IMG/VR virus record: IMGVR_UViG_3300034198_009617
Span: 1 to 39,016 of that record
Direction: 5' to 3' (one strand)
DNA: 39,016 nucleotides
DNA from: a virus
The position numbers and the translations under genes were made by a program. A model generated the notes under the pieces. The model was not told the DNA's origin and made no database searches. It saw only the letters and a list, made by a program, of their open reading frames with translations. This document shows positions 33,201 to 39,016 of this stretch, piece after piece. Each line of letters starts with the position of its first letter. The stretch's first letter is position 1.

Positions 33201-33355
33201 TTGGTGATGGATTCACCACTTGTGGCATGAACATAGGTAATGCTGACGGCAGCGAACCATCAGAGAATAGCGGCGGTGGAGTCGGCGTTCCTGGACCAGG
33301 AATCACATGGTCGTCATATGTTGAGAACTTCGGAAAAGTAATACGCTTCCGTTAA
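30251..33355 (+). CDS. Tailspike-like beta-helix protein (1034 aa)
   Basis: The N-terminus contains TVFYVATTGDDGTGDGTLAKPYLTLAKALQVAN, the entry motif of right-handed parallel beta-helix (pectate-lyase-like, DUF1565-type) proteins. A long Asn/Gly/Ser/Thr-rich solenoid follows with repeated short strands and Asn turns (GIRNIFFINNAAPYTLYNGT, VRHLGFLGTGTALSAYGSKVYAYYDN, NSVHVRCDSDLPKF, AVYDGSQLEIEKCLSVVNGGYRAVDVRNGSTVIVGD). The C-terminus ends in a Gly/Pro hinge and GITWSSYVENFGKVIRFR. Such proteins usually bind, and often cut, host surface polysaccharide. No catalytic Asp/Glu cluster can be assigned by eye. It stands alone between two fibre genes with a 20-base upstream gap. Confidence 0.7.
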   Translation: MAYSHLPYPTSSSSAAQSLNTITSDTVFYVATTGDDGTGDGTLAKPYLTLAKALQVANTYTIVGTATLYIRLLRGEYTISTPVNLYHPQGSNIVIEGDPAAFNQRTLYQVQNYTWNIQNFAGGGHTGSIRLFDGVTTNTANTTKHGFTSPDQGMYFTITNAAIGSRDGYQTSSSASGFGINSNTTSDGSYTTQFYGDRFFNHGCSFEEGEGILGIGRILGATTSDSLLAVQFQNTNTDVRCPSLDVAGGLNNVSTWAGVGSNYPESQYSQPNGYYGGDNTWTSDFSTVTLYPTKASTSATVTVTTDPYVLSTYPVTIRAAYGSNYGTLFLKNGTLKGIRNIFFINNAAPYTLYNGTTGSTANYSQALSAITNQNIAPTSNGTALLLENSSVGIRHLGFLGTGTALSAYGSKVYAYYDNTGFTMGTPSASQSGQSSYAVQNTLDNAPVICTAQCKHGIVAKNSVIDFTNGSGLNRNYGADYRHNGSYISSTARSVELFNSKFTANSVHVRCDSDLPKFKMDIVVPVFTGMGDKTNAKASFPAYQDTTEFSNVYPAAKLSWINTTGTAFDIGYVNYVVAGGIVPGGIGTTLFGSTSGASLITGSDATEYRYYTLYGVKVTTFPLVSLKTVSREDLNFQLDGGTTFSIKFYKDSALSGVSAQYFVGNTSVLVSGRDGVTTGYTNVISGKAYINNFVSFGGNDASVYMNSAANAVAVYDGSQLEIEKCLSVVNGGYRAVDVRNGSTVIVGDLQTSSSANSANPAYDPTPNPVVGSLCVRGYSKSALHLSNNSRGHVGAIFAKNNLHGDPAQVNSTSTEVETVSVNSLSSLDLGRAYIVGVPGRTINADTAPGVFTSWANTAYGLHTSDSYSQGMIYARNRSSITIYDSTESVFAFDGASADMRTPDLLNPIFRRASVTNSYDDSTISLTSAGALQTTSSDDWTDSAASYRIVLDQRATQRLVTRNGDTFLYNNSGAVRAWQGKFPTFVGDGFTTCGMNIGNADGSEPSENSGGGVGVPGPGITWSSYVENFGKVIRFR

Positions 33356-33370
33356 AGAAACAGGCTATCC

Positions 33371-35212
33371 ATGAACAAGAAACTCATAGTTACAAATCGC
33401 AAGACTGGTGAAGTAATCCGCGAAGTAAACGGATACGATTACTCCAACTTTATGACAGCATCGTTTTCTCCCAATGAGATTCCTTTCGTTGTGGCTGCTG
33501 ATCTGCCATCGGTTTCTTCCACAAAGACTCTACGCAATCCTGATGGCAGCACCTACAATAGTCAAATTTTGGTGAGTCCTGCCACGGAACAAATCCTATT
33601 TGGAACAATTTACGGCAACTTCCAAGTGGATGAAACTGTCTTCCAAGGACAGTACATTCCCGTTATTGTGAACAATCTTACACTGTCTGGTGTCACGGCT
33701 ACTGATTACAATCCAACAGTTGGAACCATCGGTATAAGCGGACCAGAACTTGGAAATCGTTCCATTCAGTTCATGGGTTCGTATCTCGACACGGACACCA
33801 AGGCAGCAGGATTGCAGTTGCCGTCTTTCACTACCACAACGGTTCCGTACTTCATGTTGTCTGGTTTCGTGTATCTTGAAGCGGAGCCAAGTGGCGCATA
33901 CGATCCCATCATCGTTACTCGTAGCAGCAATGGAAAAACGGATAACACAAATGATTCGTTCCGTTTGGAATATGATACAAGCAATAAGCAGTTGCAGTTC
34001 CACTTTGCCACCACAAACTACGGCAGTGCTGGCTATCAAGCCATCACAAATGTGTCTCCTGCAAACGGAGTTACCCTGAATCAGTGGCACCAATTTGCGA
34101 TTGCGTATTCCAATCAGGGTGGTTCGGCGTGTGTTTCATCGTATTGGAACGGCAATCGTTACGCCCAAACCACAGGAATCACGGGATATCTCAAGAACAG
34201 CACTGGATATTTCATGCTCGGTAGCGGTGCTTCAGGCGACCGCCCATTCAAGGGTTGGGTTGAACACATAATGGTCAGCATGGGAGGTGTAACTACTGCT
34301 TTGCGTGAGTTCAATCACGGTTTGACAGCACCCACAGATGCAGCGGCTCAATTCGCAGGCGATTATACGGTATATGCGCTGACCATGAATGGTCCTGTTG
34401 GCAGCAGTCTGTTTCCCTGTGCAAGCACTAAGCGTGTGATTTCCACTGTGACATTCACCGATACTCTTGGCGGAAAGATTGGTGTTGCAAATGTGAATCG
34501 TGAAAACACATCAAACCACGGCACAACCTTGTTCACTGGTTTGAACGGCGGACACACTGGCTCTAGTTCTGCCTCTAATTCGGGGTATTTGTTTGGATAC
34601 AACAGTGGCGCGTGCATGGTGATTTCGGGAGTCACATCAGGATATGTTCTTGCTGATTTGCAAAAAGTGAAGGGATCGCTCGTAGACCACACCATTACTT
34701 ACCTGTTTGGTTCCACGGCTATGCGCGGAACTTGCGGTTCGGTTGGAGATTTCCCGCTGCTGCTTCGTGGAACTGCGGGATCGTTCTCTGGCAGAACATT
34801 TAGTTTCATGCCTGTTGCGGCAAATGTTTCAATGGTACGCAGCCTGTACGACAACATCACTATTGTTGGAAGCACGGGAACATACTACCTGTCCGATTTC
34901 GAAGGTAATATGTACACCTTCTCTACAGGTGGAATCAAAAATCTGTACGGAGACATTGTTAACTATCAGGCAAATGCTTTTGCGGCGGGAACCACATATA
35001 GAAATGCAATTGCAGGGGTAACTAACGCAACAAATTTGCTGTCTCTAAACGGAATTTCTGATTCTGGTGTGATACAGAAACTTGCTCCTCGTGTGGATTC
35101 AAGTGGAATGCTGTACTTGAGTGGAAAAGCCAGAGCAACAAAGAAGACAAATACTCCTGAAACTCAGGCTGTCATCGACATTAAGGGCATCATAGGAATT
35201 GATGAGGTTTAA
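33371..35212 (+). CDS. Concanavalin/LamG-like lectin structural protein (613 aa)
   Basis: After an N-terminal domain (MNKKLIVTNRKTGEVIREVNGYDYSNFMTASFSPNEIPFVVAAD) and a short repeat-like linker, residues about 128-310 look like a LamG/concanavalin A jelly-roll. Features are RSIQFMGSYLD, PYFMLSGFVYLEAEPSG..PIIVTRSS, FRLEYDTSNKQLQFHFATTNYG, LNQWHQFAIAYSNQGGSACVSSYWNGNRY and YFMLGSGASGDRPFKGWVEHIMVS. The C-terminal half is beta-rich (FEGNMYTFSTGGIKNLYGDIVNYQ) and ends in a charged tail. A sugar-binding adhesin or decorative virion protein is likely. The fold is the same class as the lectin domain on the gp7-like protein, but I saw no close sequence identity. Confidence 0.7.
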   Translation: MNKKLIVTNRKTGEVIREVNGYDYSNFMTASFSPNEIPFVVAADLPSVSSTKTLRNPDGSTYNSQILVSPATEQILFGTIYGNFQVDETVFQGQYIPVIVNNLTLSGVTATDYNPTVGTIGISGPELGNRSIQFMGSYLDTDTKAAGLQLPSFTTTTVPYFMLSGFVYLEAEPSGAYDPIIVTRSSNGKTDNTNDSFRLEYDTSNKQLQFHFATTNYGSAGYQAITNVSPANGVTLNQWHQFAIAYSNQGGSACVSSYWNGNRYAQTTGITGYLKNSTGYFMLGSGASGDRPFKGWVEHIMVSMGGVTTALREFNHGLTAPTDAAAQFAGDYTVYALTMNGPVGSSLFPCASTKRVISTVTFTDTLGGKIGVANVNRENTSNHGTTLFTGLNGGHTGSSSASNSGYLFGYNSGACMVISGVTSGYVLADLQKVKGSLVDHTITYLFGSTAMRGTCGSVGDFPLLLRGTAGSFSGRTFSFMPVAANVSMVRSLYDNITIVGSTGTYYLSDFEGNMYTFSTGGIKNLYGDIVNYQANAFAAGTTYRNAIAGVTNATNLLSLNGISDSGVIQKLAPRVDSSGMLYLSGKARATKKTNTPETQAVIDIKGIIGIDEV

Positions 35213-35214
35213 TC

Positions 35215-35496
35215 GTGAAACTTATTCATCATGGACGCAACGACATGATACGGATCAACAACAACGAGTACAGGTTTTGTGATTTTTTGAAACTAGAACC
35301 TCGGTACTCCGTGTCATATGACTTTCCGATCCGTGTGTATGAAAAGGGAGTAAGACACTACATCACGGACGGGCGGAACACGGTGTACCTTCCACTTGAT
35401 GATCCGTATTGCGACAAGATTTGTCTCCGTGAGGATGAACTTGCCCGTCTTGTTAAGCGTTTAGAACGGGAAACCGAAGGCACGCAAGTCTCCTAA
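35215..35496 (+). CDS. Unknown 93-aa protein between fibre block and neck genes
   Basis: No family was recognised. A compact, charged, non-membrane protein: KLIHHGRNDMIRINNNEYRFCDFLKLEPRYSVSYDFPIRVYEKGVRHYITDGRNTVYLPLDDPYCDKICLREDELARLVKRLERE. It looks like a small beta domain followed by a C-terminal helix. It starts with GTG two bases after the lectin gene stop, with TGAGG 7 bases upstream; an internal ATG eleven codons later is possible but would remove the first strand. Placed between adhesins and gp13, it could be a fibre assembly factor or a minor structural protein. The context does not decide. Confidence 0.55.
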   Translation: MKLIHHGRNDMIRINNNEYRFCDFLKLEPRYSVSYDFPIRVYEKGVRHYITDGRNTVYLPLDDPYCDKICLREDELARLVKRLERETEGTQVS

Positions 35497-35499
35497 ATA
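35492..35499 (+). promoter_or_regulatory. Possible T4-type late promoter element (CCTAAATA) upstream of gp13
   Basis: CCTAAATA overlaps the stop codon of the 93-aa gene and lies 19 bases before the gp13 ATG, with AAGGAG at 35506-35511 as ribosome site. It is the same octamer found before gp26 on the other strand and resembles the T4 late box TATAAATA. Placement before the neck/packaging operon fits a late promoter; tentative. Confidence 0.35.
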
Positions 35500-35517
35500 C
35501 TTGAAAAGGAGAACGGA

Positions 35518-36282
35518 ATGGCGCATCCTCGGACACGACAAGAACTCAAAGACTATTGCCTCCGCGCTTTGGGCGCACCTGTAATCGAAATCAATGTTGA
35601 CGATTCACAGGTTGAGGATCGTATTGACGAGGCGTTGCGCTATTTCCTTGACTGGAACTCCTTTGCCACCGAAAAGAAGTACTACAAGTACCAGGTCACC
35701 ACACAGGATCAAGCCAACGGCTACATCAGCACGGCAAACCTTGATCCCGAAAACGGTGAAGTCATTTCCGTTAGCCGTGTGTTTCAGGTAGGCTTCAATC
35801 TACAGATCAACAATGTGTTCAATGTGCGCTACCAGATGGCACTCAATGACTTCTACGGTCTGCGTACAGGACAGATGAACTTGAATTTCTTCGTGTCTAC
35901 CATGCAGTACATTGAGATGTTGCAGCAACTGCTTGATCCCGAAAAACAAGTCACCTACAGCCGTTACAAGGATCGCCTTACCATTCACATGAACTGGGGA
36001 GACTTTGTAGTCGGTCAGTACTTGTTGATTGAAGCGTACACGGGACTTGATCCTGATACATTCAGCAAGGTCTACGAAGACCCCATGCTGAAGAAATATA
36101 CAACGGCTCTAATCAAAAGGCAGTGGGGTGCGAACCTGTCGAAGTACGAGGGCATCCCGCTGCCAGGAAACATCACCTTCAATGGTCAGCGTATCTATCA
36201 GGAAGCCCTAGAAGAGATTGCTAAGATTGAAGAACAAGTATTGACCACCTATCAGGAACCACCTGACTTCATCACAGGATAA
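35518..36282 (+). CDS. 13: gp13 neck protein
   Basis: A 254-aa protein of the T4 gp13 family; gp13 (309 aa in T4) forms the neck with gp14 and is needed to join tails to filled heads. The N-terminus RTRQELKDYCLRALGAPVIEINVDDSQVEDRIDEALRYFLDWN is highly characteristic. The later block VFQVGFNLQINNVFNVRYQMALNDFYGL and the C-terminal KKYTTALIKRQWGANLSKYEGIPLPGNITFNGQRIYQEALEEI also agree with the family. It has the best ribosome site in the region (AAGGAG, 6 bases from ATG). gp14 follows after two bases. Confidence 0.92.
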   Translation: MAHPRTRQELKDYCLRALGAPVIEINVDDSQVEDRIDEALRYFLDWNSFATEKKYYKYQVTTQDQANGYISTANLDPENGEVISVSRVFQVGFNLQINNVFNVRYQMALNDFYGLRTGQMNLNFFVSTMQYIEMLQQLLDPEKQVTYSRYKDRLTIHMNWGDFVVGQYLLIEAYTGLDPDTFSKVYEDPMLKKYTTALIKRQWGANLSKYEGIPLPGNITFNGQRIYQEALEEIAKIEEQVLTTYQEPPDFITG

Positions 36283-36284
36283 AC

Positions 36285-37169
36285 ATGACCATCAATCCGT
36301 ATTTTCGCAGGAATGTAAAGGGAGAGCAGAATCTCCTTGAATCACTCACGACCGAGGCGATCAAGATCCACGGGCATGAGATGATCTACATTCCGCGAGA
36401 AACGGTACAGAACGACAAGATTCTGGGTGAAGAGGTGTCGGAGTTCTACGATGCTAACCGCATCGAAATGTATCTTGAGGATGCCGAGGGTTATCAGGGC
36501 GAATCAGAGATGAGTCGTTTTGGTCTTGACATCCGCGACAGTGCCACTTTCATTGTTTCCCGAAAGCGATTCATGGAAGTCATGGGGCATCATCCCGATA
36601 TTCGCAGAGTTCAGCGTCCCCGTGAAGGCGACCTGATCTTCTTTGACTATCCATACAATCTGTTTGAGATCAAGTTCGTCAAACACGACAATCCTTTCTA
36701 TCCAGGCGGCGACCGCTATTCGTTCAAGTTGGACTGTGAAGCATTCAAGTCCAGCAGCGAGAAGTTCAACACAGGCGAGACAGAGATGGACACAATCGTG
36801 TCCACTTACTCCTCGTATATGCAGGGGATCACCTTGTCGAGTGGAAATGGAACTTTTGCGGCAGGCGAACAGATTTACACTGGTCCCGTGGATCAAAAGA
36901 AGGCTTACGCCACGGTGGTGAGTTTCGTGACTCCTATCGTTGGTTCGAAGGTTGTCAATGTCAATATGCAGGAAGGCAAGTTCCAAATTGGCGATCTTCT
37001 TATTGGAGTTGTCAGCGGTGCTTCATATACTGTTGGCTCAATCGCAGACACAGACACGCGCATCGACCACGAAGATCAGCAGGACAACGGACAGATTGAT
37101 CTTGAGACAAACCGCGACAACATCTTCGACTTCACGGAGAAGGATCCGTTCTCGGAAGGCAACTACTGA
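36285..37169 (+). CDS. 14: gp14 neck protein
   Basis: A 294-aa protein (T4 gp14 is 256 aa), partner of gp13 in the neck between portal and tail. The N-terminal half is the conserved part: INPYFRRNVKGEQNLLESLTTEAIKIHGHEMIYIPRETVQNDKILGEEVSEFYDANRIEMYLED, then FGLDIRDSATFIVSRKRF and RPREGDLIFFDYPYNLFEIKFVKHDNPFYPGG. The C-terminal part is variable and acidic (DTDTRIDHEDQQDNGQIDLETN). The stop TGA shares a base with the gp15 ATG (TGATG), so the two are translationally coupled. Confidence 0.92.
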   Translation: MTINPYFRRNVKGEQNLLESLTTEAIKIHGHEMIYIPRETVQNDKILGEEVSEFYDANRIEMYLEDAEGYQGESEMSRFGLDIRDSATFIVSRKRFMEVMGHHPDIRRVQRPREGDLIFFDYPYNLFEIKFVKHDNPFYPGGDRYSFKLDCEAFKSSSEKFNTGETEMDTIVSTYSSYMQGITLSSGNGTFAAGEQIYTGPVDQKKAYATVVSFVTPIVGSKVVNVNMQEGKFQIGDLLIGVVSGASYTVGSIADTDTRIDHEDQQDNGQIDLETNRDNIFDFTEKDPFSEGNY

Positions 37170-38041
37170 TGTTCACGAACTTCTACAATGGCACAATTCG
37201 CAAGATGGTTGTAGCGTTCGGATCGCTGTTCAACTCGCTATACATTGACAAGATCGAAAGCGATGGCACAAAGCAGTTTCTTGTTCCCCTTGCATATTCC
37301 CCTAAAGAAAAATACAAGGTGCGTCTTGCAGGCGATCCATATCTGAACAATCCCAATCAGATCGTGTTACCTCGCATGGCTTTTGAGATCACGGGATACA
37401 ATTACGATCCGTCAAGAAAAAGAAACTCGCTTGCTCGTCATGTTGTTCGCCCCACAACATCAAATCCATCCAAGGTGGATTACACTTACGCCGAAGTTCC
37501 ATACAACATTGACTTTGGACTATACATCTATGTTCGTAACATGGATGATGGATTGCGTATTGTTGAGCAGATTCTTCCATACTTTTCTCCTGAGTTTGTT
37601 GTCACGGTGAACTTTGATTCCATTAACACCAAGGTTGATGTTCCTATCTACTTGAACTCCGTTTCAACGGAAGAAGACTACGAAGGCGACTTCACAACTA
37701 GACGAAGCATCATCTTTACTTTGAACTTCACGATGAAGACCTACTTGTTTGGTCCCACCAAGAACTACAAAGAAATTCGTGTCATGCAGGCAGGACTGTG
37801 GAACTACGATGTGTTTGGAGACAACTTCCTCGGTGGAATTTCGTATCAGCCAGGAAATACCACTGATACTCCAAACTATGTGTTGATCACGGACGGCATC
37901 AGTGGTCCGAGCGGTGCCAACTCCAACATGAACAATTACGAGCCGTATGCCAAGGTGTATCAGAACGACAAGCCAGCAGGCGGAAGCACATACGCATCAG
38001 GAATGGCATCTGGAGGCATCACTGTTGATTGGAATCTTTGA
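37169..38041 (+). CDS. 15: gp15 tail terminator / sheath stabiliser
   Basis: A 290-aa protein (T4 gp15 is 272 aa) that closes the finished tail and stabilises the sheath, forming the head-binding interface. Signatures are TNFYNGTIRKMVVAFGSLFNSLYIDKI, FLVPLAYSPKEKYKVRL, ILPRM-type VLPRMAFEITGYNYDPSRK, and the block FGLYIYVRNMDDGLRIVEQILPYFSPEFVVTVN, equivalent to T4 ELSIFTRYEDDMFQIVEQILPYFQPHF. The C-terminus is Gly/Asn-rich and variable. It is coupled to gp14; gp16 follows after 10 bases with its own GAGAGG ribosome site. Confidence 0.92.
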   Translation: MFTNFYNGTIRKMVVAFGSLFNSLYIDKIESDGTKQFLVPLAYSPKEKYKVRLAGDPYLNNPNQIVLPRMAFEITGYNYDPSRKRNSLARHVVRPTTSNPSKVDYTYAEVPYNIDFGLYIYVRNMDDGLRIVEQILPYFSPEFVVTVNFDSINTKVDVPIYLNSVSTEEDYEGDFTTRRSIIFTLNFTMKTYLFGPTKNYKEIRVMQAGLWNYDVFGDNFLGGISYQPGNTTDTPNYVLITDGISGPSGANSNMNNYEPYAKVYQNDKPAGGSTYASGMASGGITVDWNL

Positions 38042-38051
38042 GAGGTAGACT

Positions 38052-39016
<965 letters not shown>

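Noticed and set aside
25477-35212. Diversity-generating retroelement acting on the fibre genes
   Set aside because: No reverse transcriptase and no template/variable repeat pair was visible in the window.

Overview
The window is a segment of a T4-like contractile-tailed phage genome (tailed dsDNA myovirus). gp32, gp26, gp4, gp48, gp53, gp27, gp5, gp25, gp6, gp8, gp13, gp14, gp15, gp16 and gp17 can all be recognised from sequence. Gene order, enlarged baseplate proteins, a gp5 without lysozyme and a DUF4815-type giant protein in place of gp9-gp12 resemble the exo-T4 myoviruses of aquatic bacteria (cyanophage-like group) more than enterobacterial T4. No host-derived metabolic gene is present, so the host cannot be named. 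Base composition is moderate (roughly 45-50% GC by eye). Coding density is near total: no gene-free stretch exceeds about 60 bases, and no tRNA, IS element, CRISPR array or integration gene was seen.

Layout. (1) Positions 2-583, plus strand: 3' part of gp32, the ssDNA-binding protein, closed by a strong intrinsic terminator at about 607-635. (2) Positions 634-5531, minus strand: gp4 (head completion), an unassigned 199-aa protein, a tail-tube-family protein, gp26, a gp51-like tail and a 769-aa hydrophilic protein that is probably the tape measure. (3) Positions 5569-39016, plus strand: the baseplate block gp48-gp53-gp27-gp5-small CBM-like protein-PAAR tip-unknown-GAF-like membrane protein-gp25-gp6-gp7-like-gp8. 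This is followed by a DUF4815 protein, a coiled-coil peptide, four large fibre/spike/lectin-like proteins and a small orphan. The block ends with the neck and packaging genes gp13-gp14-gp15-gp16-gp17, gp17 being cut by the window end.

How it works together. gp27, gp5 and the PAAR protein form the central hub and spike. gp25, gp53, gp6, gp7 and gp8 form the wedges. gp48 and the gp19/gp54-family protein cap the hub and start the tube. The gp26/gp51 pair and the tape measure assemble the hub and set tail length. The DUF4815 protein and the four adhesins would decorate the baseplate rim and bind the host. gp13/14/15 close neck and tail, gp4 finishes the head, and gp16/17 package DNA.

Most striking observation: the end of gp26 holds a perfect U UUU UUU slippery heptamer. 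It lies inside the very short interval where a -1 shift would fuse gp26 to the gp51-like frame, and the likely tape measure follows directly. This is the arrangement of the G/GT tail-assembly chaperones of other long-tailed phages. Other points of interest are a perfect 51-bp in-frame tandem duplication in the probable tape measure, a membrane-anchored GAF-like protein inside the baseplate block, a carbohydrate-binding-like peptide between spike and spike tip, a large lectin-like domain on the gp7-like wedge protein, and a module repeated across two neighbouring fibre genes.
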